From assembly GCA_934351255.1 (NCBI GenBank), contig CAKRJH010000006.1:62001-126000 (forward strand): 64,000 bases of DNA, written 5' to 3'. The stretch's first letter is position 1; each line of letters begins with the position of its first letter. This DNA comes from an uncultured Lachnospiraceae bacterium (GTDB taxonomy: Bacteria > Bacillota > Clostridia > Lachnospirales > Lachnospiraceae). Shown one piece after another: positions 23,564-33,019 of this stretch. The position numbers and the translations under genes were made by a program. The notes beneath the pieces are model-generated. The model worked only from the letters and a program-made list of their open reading frames with translations. It did not search any database and was not told where the DNA came from.

Positions 23564-26263
23564 ATGGATTTTAGTGAGTCTGGAATTCAAAAGAAAATAG
23601 AAAAGTCGACGTCGGAAACGGCCCGCTGGAGCGGCAGGATGCAGGTCAACGCATATTATATCGTAGCAATCCTGATTGCCGGAACGCTTCTGATCGCCGG
23701 ATTTGCCGTGGCAGGGATGGTACGGGGGATGATAGGTACGGTGCCGGATGTCGCGAAGATCGATCTTCTGGCGGTGGGAGAACCGAGCAGCCTCTATGAT
23801 GCGGGGGGCAGTCTGTCCCAGCAGGTGAAGAGCATGGATCCGCAGGAGCAGTGTGTCTCATCCAAGAAGCTGACCCGTAAGACCAGACTGGCGTTTGTGG
23901 CAGCGATGGATCCGGAATTTTATGAGCATCACGGCATGAATCTGAATGGATTGAAAAATATAGGCCAGCAGATCCTGTTTTCGGTGACGTCTGACACGGA
24001 CAGCCATAGGACGATCACGCAGCAGCTCCTGGTAAACCAGCTTCCTCAGTTGTATTGCGGAGGCCGGCTGGTAGATCGTCTGACGGAACAGATCCAGGAG
24101 CAGTATCTGGCTATGGAACTGGAAGAGTATATGACCAAGGAGGAGATCCTGACATGCTATCTGAATACGCTTAGTATGGGAACCAATGTCCATGGAATTA
24201 AGGATGCTGCGGATTATTATCTGGAGAAGAAGCCGGAAAACCTGTCTCTTGGTGAGGCTGCCGTGCTGGCTGCCGTGGCAGAAGATCCGGAAAACTACAA
24301 TCCGTTCGATGCTCCCGTGGCGAGCAAACAGGAGCAGCAGCGGATACTGAAGATCATGCTGGACCGCAGCATGATCACAGAGGAAGAGTACGAAAATGCA
24401 CTGGGAGAGGACATCTATGGCACTCTGGCCAATGTCAGAAGCGGGCAGGCAGCCAGATCACAGGATGTCAGCACCAGCTATGCCGATTCGGTGGTATCGC
24501 AGGTCATTGAGGATCTGCAGACAGAGCTTGGATACAGCAATACCCAGGCGTACAACGCGGTATATCATGGCGGCTTGACGATTGAGACCTGTCAGGATGA
24601 GGAATTGCAGAAGATCTGTGATCAGGTGGCCAATGATGACAGCCTGTATCCGGCAGACAGCGGTTACTATCTGTCGTATCAGCTGGTGATCCGCACTGCA
24701 TCCGGCAGCCGTGTGGTCTATTCCGAAAAGGATCTGGCACAGTATTTCCGGACACAGGATGCGCCCGCCCCCCAGAAGAAGACCGTGACGGTGCGAAGAC
24801 GAGTCGTCAGAAAGATCCGCAGGGGAAAACGAAAGATCCGGAAAGTAGTCTATAAAAAAGTAAAAAAGACACGTTATATAAGCAGTGCCGCATCCGGATT
24901 TTACAGCAAAACATTCAGCTTGTATTTTGCGAGCAAGCAGGAGGGCAGGAAGGCGGCTGCGGAATTTCTTCGCAACATCCAGCGTGAGGACGATGAGATC
25001 CTGCGCTGTGACGTGCAGCTGGTCAGACAGCCTCAGGCATCTGTTGTCGTGATGGATCAGCAAAGCGGCAGGATCAAGGCGGTGATCGGCGGCAGATCCG
25101 GAGCGGAACTGCAGATGGACAAGAACCGTGCTGCAAAGATATACAAACAGCCCGGAACGGCACTGTCGGTATTGTCTGCGTATGTGCCGGCTCTTGATAC
25201 CGCCGGTATGTCTCTGGGAAGTGTGGTGGACGATGCAAGATCCCTGATCCCCGGAACGACACAGGAGGTTCCGGAGTCCAAATCCTATCAGTACAAGGGA
25301 CTGATCACGATAAGGGAGGCGATCAGGGACTCTTCCGCGGTGGCCTCTGTCAAGGTGATGGAACAGGTGAATCCGCAGACAAGTTATGAGTATCTGCGGA
25401 ATATGGGGCTTTCTACACTTGTAGAAAGCCAGACCAATACCCAGGGGGAGAGGGAATCTGATGTTGATTACAGCATCGCACTGGGCAGCCTGCTCAAGGG
25501 CGTGACGAATCAGGAGATGACTGCAGCCTATGCGTCTCTGGCCAATCGGGGGGTATACCAGAACCCAGTCTATTATACAAGAGTCCTTGACGCGCAGGGC
25601 AATGTCCTTCTAAGAAAGAAATCGGTATCAAACCGGATCATGAAGCAGAGCACCGCGTATCTGGTGACACATGCCCTGGAGGACAGTTTTTCTAAAAAGG
25701 AAGTCCGCCGGGATGGGATCGCCAGGGCAGGTAAGACCGGGGCGACCGACGATGAGAGTGACAGCTGGTTCCTGGGGTATACACCTTATTATACGGTGGG
25801 AGTCTGGAGCGGCTACGATGGGACGAGACATTTTCAGGATGTCTCTGAGGGTACGAAATACTGCCGTCTGATCTGGAGTCAGATCATGAACCGGATCCAC
25901 AAGAAAGAAAAACTGGGTGAGGCAGAGTTCGCGCGCCCGGCACATCTGGTGGAGAGTAAGATCTGTACCAAATGCGGAAAACTGGCGGTCGACGGGGTCT
26001 GTGATCAGATTCGGTCCGATGGAAAAGACTTCGTGCGCACGGAGCTGTTTACGGTGCAGACGAGACCGGACACCTATTGTGACTGCCACGTGAAATACAC
26101 GGTCTGCAAGGCGTCCGGCCGGCTGGCGACAGAGCAGTGCCCGAAGGATCAGACCGTGGAAAAGGTATATCTGGTCAAGGATGTCCGTGACAATACCCTG
26201 GACAATAAAATGCTTCTCCCGGAGGGATTTCAGGAGAAATACTGTGAGATCCACGGGGAGTGA
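23564..26263 (+). CDS. Class A penicillin-binding protein-like, active sites degenerate
   Basis: The 899-residue protein has the full bifunctional PBP layout: a cytoplasmic N-terminus, one membrane helix (about 35-57), a GT51 transglycosylase-like domain, a transpeptidase-like domain and a cysteine-bearing C-terminal extension. Key residues are missing. The GT51 general base Glu in the ED-FY-H-G motif reads AMDPEFYEHHG, with Met115. The transpeptidase SxxK reads TALS (Thr532, Ser535) after KQPG. SxN reads SSA (Ala592). KTG is intact at about 724-726. A strongly basic insert occupies about 405-436. It may be a scaffold or regulatory pseudoenzyme. An ATG at 23522 is possible, but 23564 has AGGAAAG upstream and the familiar N-terminus. 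The frame is undamaged throughout, so it is not an obvious pseudogene. Confidence 0.85.
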   Translation: MDFSESGIQKKIEKSTSETARWSGRMQVNAYYIVAILIAGTLLIAGFAVAGMVRGMIGTVPDVAKIDLLAVGEPSSLYDAGGSLSQQVKSMDPQEQCVSSKKLTRKTRLAFVAAMDPEFYEHHGMNLNGLKNIGQQILFSVTSDTDSHRTITQQLLVNQLPQLYCGGRLVDRLTEQIQEQYLAMELEEYMTKEEILTCYLNTLSMGTNVHGIKDAADYYLEKKPENLSLGEAAVLAAVAEDPENYNPFDAPVASKQEQQRILKIMLDRSMITEEEYENALGEDIYGTLANVRSGQAARSQDVSTSYADSVVSQVIEDLQTELGYSNTQAYNAVYHGGLTIETCQDEELQKICDQVANDDSLYPADSGYYLSYQLVIRTASGSRVVYSEKDLAQYFRTQDAPAPQKKTVTVRRRVVRKIRRGKRKIRKVVYKKVKKTRYISSAASGFYSKTFSLYFASKQEGRKAAAEFLRNIQREDDEILRCDVQLVRQPQASVVVMDQQSGRIKAVIGGRSGAELQMDKNRAAKIYKQPGTALSVLSAYVPALDTAGMSLGSVVDDARSLIPGTTQEVPESKSYQYKGLITIREAIRDSSAVASVKVMEQVNPQTSYEYLRNMGLSTLVESQTNTQGERESDVDYSIALGSLLKGVTNQEMTAAYASLANRGVYQNPVYYTRVLDAQGNVLLRKKSVSNRIMKQSTAYLVTHALEDSFSKKEVRRDGIARAGKTGATDDESDSWFLGYTPYYTVGVWSGYDGTRHFQDVSEGTKYCRLIWSQIMNRIHKKEKLGEAEFARPAHLVESKICTKCGKLAVDGVCDQIRSDGKDFVRTELFTVQTRPDTYCDCHVKYTVCKASGRLATEQCPKDQTVEKVYLVKDVRDNTLDNKMLLPEGFQEKYCEIHGE

Positions 26264-26323
26264 CCGCAAAAAATCCCAGTAAAATATCACGTATAATGCA
26301 CGTAAAATAAGGGCACCGTGTTC

Positions 26324-26352
26324 TTTACAAAAAAAATGAAATGCGATAAAAT
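26324..26352 (+). promoter_or_regulatory. Promoter of the secreted repeat protein
   Basis: TTTACA (26324-26329) and TAAAAT (26347-26352) are 17 bases apart in a very AT-rich stretch, leaving a leader of about 170 bases. Confidence 0.5.
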
Positions 26353-26406
26353 ATTGTCGAATATGTATTAAAATTTGAGTTTACGTTGTTGCTTTTCCGT
26401 GATTAT

Positions 26407-26506
26407 CGCCGAAAGGCGGTCGGGTGGAGATTCCAGGGGTGTAGCAGCCGGAACTCAGAGGATGATACAAGTAACCCAATGCGCATGGTTTATCCCATGT
26501 GTACAC
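26407..26506 (+). ncRNA. Structured 5' leader, unassigned
   Basis: The leader contains nested helices. CGCC-GAAA-GGCG (26407-26418) is a perfect GNRA hairpin. GGGT (26422-26425) can pair with ACCC (26474-26477). Inside that, GAGATTCC (26427-26434) pairs with GGAACTC (26450-26456) with one bulged A. CGCATGG and CCATGTG then form a hairpin near the ribosome binding site. I compared it from memory with the c-di-GMP, c-di-AMP, TPP and cobalamin riboswitch consensus sequences and it matches none. It could be a new riboswitch-like element or an mRNA-stabilising leader. Confidence 0.45.
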
Positions 26507-26529
26507 TATGAATAAGGGAGGATACCTTT

Positions 26530-29283
26530 ATGAAGAAAAACTTCAAAAAAGCGCTCTCCATGGTTCTTTCAGCATCTATGGCACTGTCTATGGGTTCTGG
26601 AATCAGCCTGGGAGCAAACACAGGTGTTGCAGGTGCAGCACAGAGCGGAGACGCTGCTTCGGGTTCTGCCATCAAGGGATACACCGCAGCAGTATCATTC
26701 CAGACCAGCAACTATGACTGCCGTGACTCTTTCGGCGGGTATGTAGAGCATGATGGAGATGGTTCTAAAGACACTGCAGTGGCCATGTTCAAGTACCGTG
26801 ACGAGATGAAAAAAGAAGATTCCGAAGCCAGCAACTACAACAACCTTGACATGTTCTACAGAGGCCAGGTTCCTAGCATGAATACGAAGATGGAATTAAA
26901 GAATCTGGATCTCAAGGATGATAACGATGAGTTTGTCAAAGATGAGGCCGGAAACAAGGTGAAGGTACATGCTGAGCCGATCATCGGTGCGACTGTACAG
27001 GATGCCAAGGTCACTGAGGATGGTGAGTATACCATCAGCATCAGTGGACTGGATCTGACCCAGAACAGACACAAAGTCGGTGTAGAGCCGGAGAAGAAGG
27101 CATTTACGATGTTATCGGTTGCCACAGACATTCCGGTATCCCAGACGAATGTTAAGGTTTCCAATGCGACCTTAAAGATCGACGGCAAGGAGATCGGTAC
27201 ATTTGCAGTGTTACCAAACAAGGCCGATGGAAAGACCTTCCAGGATTTCATGATCGCCAATGTATATGCAACTGTTGACGGCCAGGGTGATGGAACCAAG
27301 AATGTTCCATATCCTGCAAACCCGGATAAGACGAAAGAAACCCCACTTCTTCCAAAGACTCTGCTGACGGTTCTTCCTAGCCAGAGCATTGAGATCAGCT
27401 TTAAGATCGAGAACGTAGATTATAAGGATGCTCCTACGGTAGATCCTGTAACTGCCCTGAGACAGAAATACGATGCAAACAAGGGCACAGAGACTACTGC
27501 TCCGGAGGAGACGACTGCACCGGTTCCTACCACGACACCGGTTGCAAAAGAGCCTATCTCCAAGTCCTTTGATATCTACCTTGCTACCAACGTAAACAAG
27601 GCATTTAATCCAGAGGTTGAGAACAACATGGGATCAGATGGTAAAGCTATTCAGGCTGCCATTTACGCTTCTGCTTCCCTGGAGGCAAAGATCAAGGCGC
27701 TGATGAGCCCAACCAATCCATCCAAGACGTTGTATGATTTCGGCACCATGAACTTCCGTACGAACGAGAATGCGTCTCTTACCATCAACGAGACAGGTGA
27801 TTATTCCCTGAGCGCTACGGCAGAGGATGATGCAGAAGATCTGAAGGATAGTGGTGCAATCTGGATGCCGCTTATCATCGATTCCATGCCGACAGACTTT
27901 AATCTCAAGGGAACTTCCATTACAGTAGGCGAGGGCGCAGATGCCAAGACCTACGCATGGAATGCTCAGATCTATCAGGATGCTAACAAGAGCATTCGTC
28001 TTTCTGTATGTAACCAGTGGGCTACGGTAGCAGAGAACGAGATTGCAAATCCATTCAAGAATTCAAAGGATATGATTGAAGTCAAGAAGGGGGACAAGAT
28101 TACGTTCAACTTCCAGGTAGCTAAGGGTGCACCTGCTCCTGTTAAGACAGCTACTCCTGGTGCGATCGACAATACACCAAAGAAAGCATATGATGCATAT
28201 CTGGGATTCCAGACAGATACTTACGTATTCCGTAACGCATGGAATGATGCAGATTACGGATTAAACTCCAAGGAGATCGACTACAAGACAGAAGTTGGTT
28301 CCTGGGATAACGACAAGTTAGTTAAGAACAAGGTGACATTTACCGATGCAAGCATGACAGACAACACCACATATACGGTTGCTGTCGATGGTCTGAACCT
28401 GCAGGCGATCAAGGGATCCAAGGCAACAGATCAGGTATCTAAGCAGTTCAACATGCTGTTTGTTTCTACCACGATTCCTCTGAGCATGAAGGGCGTTAAG
28501 ATGACAAAGGCCACTCTGAAGATCGATGGAAACGTTGTAAAAGAGTACACAGTTGCTCCTTGCAAGGGTGATGCAGTAGACTACTACCAGTTCATGCTGG
28601 CAAATGCATACGGCCCTGGAGACGGTACTGTAGATTGTCCATATCCTGATGGAGATACCCTGAAGGTTATGCCAACCAGCAAGATCGAGGTTTCTTACAC
28701 CCTGTCCGGTGTAGACTTTGACCGTCATGTATTAGGTAAGGCAAAGGGCAAGACATTTACTTCCGGAAACTACAAGTACAAAGTAACCAAAGAGTGCGTG
28801 AAGTCTGCAACAGCTCCTGCAATCGCCGGTACAGTTAAGGTGGTAGGCCTTTCCAAGAAGGGCTTAAAGAAGGCTTCCCTGTCTCTGGGCGCATCTACCA
28901 AGATCGTATCCAAGGGTGCGATCGATGGAAGTGCAGATGCAACATATAAGATCACTTCTATCAAGAGTGGTGCATTCTCCAAGTCTAAGAAGCTGAAGTC
29001 TGTAAGCCTGAAGAAGGCTACAAACATCAAGACAATCTCCAGCGGAGCATTTGCAAAGTGCAAGAAGCTGGCAAAGGTTGAGCTTGGTAAGAAGACCACA
29101 AAGATCAGTGCAAAGGCATTCCAGAATGACAAGAAGCTGAAAGCTCTGAAGCTCAATGCAAAGTTGAAGAAGGTCAGCAAGAATGCATTCAAGGGATGTA
29201 AGAAGAAGATCAAGGTTTCCGGTAAGGCTAAGAAAGCCAACATCAAGAAACTGAAGAAGAGCGGATACAAGAAGTTCAAATAA
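26530..29283 (+). CDS. Large secreted repeat protein with lysine-rich leucine-rich-repeat tail
   Basis: The 917-residue protein has a signal peptide (about 1-35, ending near GVAGAA). Two related extracellular domains follow, each opening with a FQT motif (VSFQTSNYDCRDSF, LGFQTDTYVFRNAW) and ending with an ATLKIDG motif and an FKIENVDY or YTLSGVDF strand. A more distant domain (FDIYLATNVNKAFN) lies between them, with Thr/Pro-rich linkers. The last about 190 residues are LRR_5/BspA-like repeats (GAFSKSKKLKSVSLKKATNIK, GAFAKCKKLAKVELGKK) with extreme lysine content. No LPXTG signal is seen. The positive tail could bind teichoic acid or the cell wall. The codon bias resembles that of highly expressed genes. 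Function is unknown. Confidence 0.85.
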   Translation: MKKNFKKALSMVLSASMALSMGSGISLGANTGVAGAAQSGDAASGSAIKGYTAAVSFQTSNYDCRDSFGGYVEHDGDGSKDTAVAMFKYRDEMKKEDSEASNYNNLDMFYRGQVPSMNTKMELKNLDLKDDNDEFVKDEAGNKVKVHAEPIIGATVQDAKVTEDGEYTISISGLDLTQNRHKVGVEPEKKAFTMLSVATDIPVSQTNVKVSNATLKIDGKEIGTFAVLPNKADGKTFQDFMIANVYATVDGQGDGTKNVPYPANPDKTKETPLLPKTLLTVLPSQSIEISFKIENVDYKDAPTVDPVTALRQKYDANKGTETTAPEETTAPVPTTTPVAKEPISKSFDIYLATNVNKAFNPEVENNMGSDGKAIQAAIYASASLEAKIKALMSPTNPSKTLYDFGTMNFRTNENASLTINETGDYSLSATAEDDAEDLKDSGAIWMPLIIDSMPTDFNLKGTSITVGEGADAKTYAWNAQIYQDANKSIRLSVCNQWATVAENEIANPFKNSKDMIEVKKGDKITFNFQVAKGAPAPVKTATPGAIDNTPKKAYDAYLGFQTDTYVFRNAWNDADYGLNSKEIDYKTEVGSWDNDKLVKNKVTFTDASMTDNTTYTVAVDGLNLQAIKGSKATDQVSKQFNMLFVSTTIPLSMKGVKMTKATLKIDGNVVKEYTVAPCKGDAVDYYQFMLANAYGPGDGTVDCPYPDGDTLKVMPTSKIEVSYTLSGVDFDRHVLGKAKGKTFTSGNYKYKVTKECVKSATAPAIAGTVKVVGLSKKGLKKASLSLGASTKIVSKGAIDGSADATYKITSIKSGAFSKSKKLKSVSLKKATNIKTISSGAFAKCKKLAKVELGKKTTKISAKAFQNDKKLKALKLNAKLKKVSKNAFKGCKKKIKVSGKAKKANIKKLKKSGYKKFK

Positions 29284-29313
29284 TCTTCTCTTTTTATTCA
29301 CTAAGATCATGAG

Positions 29314-29344
29314 GGCAGCCGGTCGAAAGACCGGCTGTCTTTTT
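29314..29344 (+). terminator. Terminator after the secreted repeat protein
   Basis: GGCAGCCGGTC and GACCGGCTGTC close a GAAA loop, followed by TTTTT. Strong intrinsic terminator. Confidence 0.9.
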
Positions 29345-29419
29345 GGTTTATAGGAAAATGCTGTAATGTAAAGCAATTCTTGCAAGGGCAAAACGCTGGT
29401 TGGGTGTGCTAGGAGAAGG

Positions 29420-29448
29420 TTGTATTTCACGGTGGCATAATATATAAT
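29420..29448 (+). promoter_or_regulatory. Promoter of the degV-proA-hydF unit
   Basis: TTGTAT (29420-29425) and TATAAT (29443-29448) are 17 bases apart. The leader to degV is about 130 bases. Apart from this promoter, nothing else was identified between 29345 and 29586. Confidence 0.6.
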
Positions 29449-29586
29449 ATGATGCAAGGGTAAAAGCAGTTTGCATGGTATGTATTCATACAAATTGCAG
29501 GGCAGTGAAGCGATCCGTGGCGTCGGTGAGATGCAGGATCAGACAGGAATGGAAATTGATTCACGAGTGTTTCGGATTGGAGGAAT

Positions 29587-30444
29587 ATGAAGAAAATTGC
29601 ATTGATGACAGACAGTAACAGTGGTCTGACACAGGAAAAAGGAAAAGAACTTGGAATTTCTGTACTTCCCTCACCATTTATTATTGATGGGCAGGTACTT
29701 TATGAGGATATTGATCTGACACAGGAAGAGTTTTATGAGAAACTGGAGTCCGATGTAGAAGTGTCTACGTCACAGCCTTCTCCGGAAGAAGTGATGAAGG
29801 TATGGGATGAACTGCTTCAGGATGCAGAGACTGTGTTATACATTCCTCTGTCCAGCGGACTGTCCGGTGCATGCCAGACTGCAGCGATGCTGGCACACGA
29901 CTATGAGGGGAGAGTCCAGGTGGTGAACAACCAGCGTATCTCGGTTACGCAGAGACATTCTCTGGAGGATGCCATGCATATGATCGAGCAGGGAATGGAA
30001 GCAGTGCAGATCAAGGAAGTCCTGGAAAAAGAGCGCTTTGAGTCCACAATCTATATTATGCTGGATACATTATCCTATCTGAAAAAAGGAGGGCGAATCA
30101 CACCGGCGGCGGCTGCACTTGGCACGGCTCTGAGACTGAAGCCGGTCCTTCAGATCCAGGGAGAAAAACTGGACAAATTCACTACCGCCCGCACAAAAAA
30201 GCAGGGAATCGCCAAGATGATAAATGCAATTCGTGAGGACCTGGATCAGCGCTTTGGCGGAGACGTGGCCAATGTGCGGATGGCGGTTGCCTATACAAAG
30301 GATCGTGAGCCGGCAGAACAGTTTGCAAAGCAGGTGGAGGAGGAGCTCGGATGCAAGGTGGAACATATTGATCCGCTTTCATTGACTGTATCCTGCCATA
30401 TCGGACCGGGAGCACTGGCCGTTGCCTGCAGCAAGATTTTATAG
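29587..30444 (+). CDS. DegV family fatty-acid-binding protein
   Basis: The 285-residue protein has the DegV fold. It opens KIALMTDSNSGL, then has SGLSGACQTA for the lipid carboxylate and SYLKKGGRITPAAAALGTAL, which are the family's fatty-acid-binding loops. DegV/FakB proteins present exogenous fatty acids to the kinase FakA for phosphorylation. No fakA is in the window. TTGGAGG precedes its start, and it leads a unit with proA and hydF. Confidence 0.92.
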   Translation: MKKIALMTDSNSGLTQEKGKELGISVLPSPFIIDGQVLYEDIDLTQEEFYEKLESDVEVSTSQPSPEEVMKVWDELLQDAETVLYIPLSSGLSGACQTAAMLAHDYEGRVQVVNNQRISVTQRHSLEDAMHMIEQGMEAVQIKEVLEKERFESTIYIMLDTLSYLKKGGRITPAAAALGTALRLKPVLQIQGEKLDKFTTARTKKQGIAKMINAIREDLDQRFGGDVANVRMAVAYTKDREPAEQFAKQVEEELGCKVEHIDPLSLTVSCHIGPGALAVACSKIL

Positions 30445-30488
30445 AGAACATTGTGACCAAGAGCATTGATGGAAAAGCGAGGAATATC

Positions 30489-31736
30489 ATGAACTATATA
30501 GAGACTTTGGGAAGCCGGGCACAGGCTGTCAGATCGAGATTGGCCACCGCTTCCACGGATGCCAAGAATCAGATGTTGGAGAACATCGCACAGAAACTGG
30601 TGGAGCGCATTCCGCAGATTCTTGAGGCCAATGAAAAAGATCTGGCAGATGCACAGAATCATGGGATCGCGGAGGTCATGATCGACCGCCTCCGTCTGAC
30701 CACTGAGAGGATCGAAGACATTGCGGCGGCCTGCCGTAAACTGATCACACTGGAAGATCCGGTGGGACAGGTGGTCGGAGGATCTCGCAGGCCCAATGGC
30801 ATGAAGATCGAGAAGGTGCGGGTGCCGATGGGAGTGATCGGTATCATTTTTGAGTCACGCCCGAATGTAACCGTGGATGCAGCCGTTCTGTGTATCAAGA
30901 GCGGAAATGCAGCGATCCTGCGCGGTGGTAAAGAGGCGATCCATTCCAATATGGCGCTGATGCAGGCGATGCGTGAGGCTGTGGAAGACAGCGGATTCCC
31001 TGCGGACATCATCCAGCTTGTCGAGGATACCTCGCGGGAAGTATCGACGCAGATGATGCAGGCAAATGGCCTGATCGATGTGCTGATCCCACGCGGCGGA
31101 GCCGGACTGATCCGGGCGATCGTCAAAAATGCCACGATCCCGGTGATCGAGACCGGTACGGGAAACTGTCACATCTACGTTGATGACTCGGCAGACCTGG
31201 GGATGGCAGTGGACATCACGGACAATGGCAAGACACAGAGACCAAGTGTGTGCAATGCCCTGGAGACGCTGCTGGTACACCGGAATGTGGCTGAAAAGTT
31301 CCTGCCAATGGCCAAGGCCAGACTGGATGAACACCATGTGGAACTGCGCGGCTGTCCACAGACACGCCGGATACTGGGAGACTGTGTGGTGGAGGCGACG
31401 CAGGAAGACTATGCCACAGAGTTCAATGATTATATTATGTCGGTGAAGGTGGTGGACAGCATTGAGGAGGCGATCGCTCACATTGCCAGGTATTCCACCG
31501 GCCATTCAGAATGTATCGTGACCAGAGACTATGACCATGCCAGAATGTTCCAGAGTGAAGTGGATTCTGCCTGTGTCTATGTGAATTGTTCCACCAGATT
31601 TACCGATGGTGGTGAATTTGGACTGGGCGCAGAGATCGGAATTTCCACGCAGAAGTTACATGCGAGAGGACCGATGGGGCTGGAGGAGATGACGACGACC
31701 AAGTACCTGATCTCCGGGGAAGGCCAGATACGATGA
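30489..31736 (+). CDS. proA: Glutamate-5-semialdehyde dehydrogenase
   Basis: The 415-residue enzyme reduces gamma-glutamyl phosphate to glutamate semialdehyde in proline synthesis. It has VPMGVIGIIFESRPNVTVD, the catalytic cysteine in RPSVCNALETLLVH, and the C-terminal ARGPMGLEEMTT. A start at 30489 with a GAGG site fits the family better than the upstream GTG. The usual proB partner is not adjacent. It overlaps hydF by 4 bp. Confidence 0.95.
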   Translation: MNYIETLGSRAQAVRSRLATASTDAKNQMLENIAQKLVERIPQILEANEKDLADAQNHGIAEVMIDRLRLTTERIEDIAAACRKLITLEDPVGQVVGGSRRPNGMKIEKVRVPMGVIGIIFESRPNVTVDAAVLCIKSGNAAILRGGKEAIHSNMALMQAMREAVEDSGFPADIIQLVEDTSREVSTQMMQANGLIDVLIPRGGAGLIRAIVKNATIPVIETGTGNCHIYVDDSADLGMAVDITDNGKTQRPSVCNALETLLVHRNVAEKFLPMAKARLDEHHVELRGCPQTRRILGDCVVEATQEDYATEFNDYIMSVKVVDSIEEAIAHIARYSTGHSECIVTRDYDHARMFQSEVDSACVYVNCSTRFTDGGEFGLGAEIGISTQKLHARGPMGLEEMTTTKYLISGEGQIR

Positions 31737-33019
31737 GCCTGTCGGATACGATGCGCGGTGATCGCTGCCATATCGCGATCTTTGGAAGGACCAATGCCGG
31801 CAAATCCAGTCTGATCAATGCTGTGACGGGACAGGAGCTGGCACTGGTTTCGGAGATCGGCGGTACGACGACCGATCCCGTGGAAAAGGCGATGGAGATA
31901 TTGCCGCTCGGGCCGTGTCTGTTGATCGATACTCCCGGACTGGACGATGAGAGTGCTCTGGGAGAACAGCGTGTGAAGAAAAGCCTGCAGATCCTTCCAC
32001 AGGCGGATATGGCACTGGTGGTGATGGATCTGAGCAGGGAAAGTGCAGAGCATTGGGAGAAGATGCAGGAGATCCCGGATCAGGATCTGGATATACTTGT
32101 CCGAATTATGGGACAGGGGATTCCGTTTGTTCTGGTATGTACGCAGACAGACCGTCTGAGCGGACAGGAGTGTGCGGCACGCCTGGAGCGGATTCGCGGA
32201 CTACATCCGGATTGGCCGGTGATCGGAGTCAGCGCACACACGGGGCAGGGAATCCGGGAACTTAGAGAGATGCTGGCGGCTCAGATGCCCCGGCAGGAGC
32301 AGGATCTGCATCTGCTGGGAGATCTGGTAGAGCCGGGAGATATGGTGGTGTTGGTGACCCCGGTGGACCGGGCTGCACCAAAGGGACGGCTGATCATGCC
32401 GCAGCAGCAGACGATCCGGGATCTGTTGGATCATGGAGCGGTGGCTGTGGTGACACAGGTACCGGCACTGGCGCAGACATTGGAGAGGCTACGGGGACAG
32501 GTGAAGCTGGTCGTGACGGATTCACAGGCATTTGGCGAGGTGGACCGGATCGTGCCGGAGGAGATCGCATTGACCTCGTTTTCCATCTTATTTGCCAGAA
32601 AAAAAGGAGACCTCAGTCAGTTGTCCAAAGATGTCTCCGCAGTGGAGCGGCTTCGTGACGGGGACAGGGTGTTGATCGCCGAGGGATGTTCCCACCACCG
32701 GACCTGTGATGATATCGGGACGGTGAAGATTCCGCAGATGCTTCGGGAGAAGACCGGAAGACAACTGGTGATAGAGACCTGCAGTGGCAGAGAATTTCCG
32801 GAGGATCTGAGTCCGTACCGGCTGGTGATCCACTGTGGGGGATGCACGTTGACACCGCGGCAGATGCGGGCACGGATGAGGAAAGCACGGCTGCAGGGAG
32901 TTCCTATGGTGAACTATGGGATATTTATTGCATATGTGAAGGGGATCCTGAAACGCAGCATGGAGGTATTACAACACAATGATGACGTTGACAGTGAAGG
33001 ACATCAAAAAGAGTTTTAA
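31733..33019 (+). CDS. hydF: [FeFe]-hydrogenase H-cluster maturation GTPase HydF
   Basis: The 428-residue protein is the scaffold GTPase that assembles and delivers the 2Fe subcluster to [FeFe] hydrogenase. The GTPase domain has P-loop GRTNAGKSS, the GGTTTDP switch and DTPGLDD. The cluster-binding cysteines and histidines lie in the C-terminal part (EGCSHHRTC and HCGGC). hydE and hydG are not in the window. The gene overlaps proA by 4 bp and the next ABC gene by about 41 bp, indicating tight coupling. Confidence 0.93.
   Translation: MSLSDTMRGDRCHIAIFGRTNAGKSSLINAVTGQELALVSEIGGTTTDPVEKAMEILPLGPCLLIDTPGLDDESALGEQRVKKSLQILPQADMALVVMDLSRESAEHWEKMQEIPDQDLDILVRIMGQGIPFVLVCTQTDRLSGQECAARLERIRGLHPDWPVIGVSAHTGQGIRELREMLAAQMPRQEQDLHLLGDLVEPGDMVVLVTPVDRAAPKGRLIMPQQQTIRDLLDHGAVAVVTQVPALAQTLERLRGQVKLVVTDSQAFGEVDRIVPEEIALTSFSILFARKKGDLSQLSKDVSAVERLRDGDRVLIAEGCSHHRTCDDIGTVKIPQMLREKTGRQLVIETCSGREFPEDLSPYRLVIHCGGCTLTPRQMRARMRKARLQGVPMVNYGIFIAYVKGILKRSMEVLQHNDDVDSEGHQKEF

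Noticed and set aside
29487..29510. CATACAAATTGCA shared with the region after the GH94 gene near 62985
   Set aside because: A 13-base match is expected by chance many times in a 64 kb window, and the contexts differ (a leader versus a 3' region).
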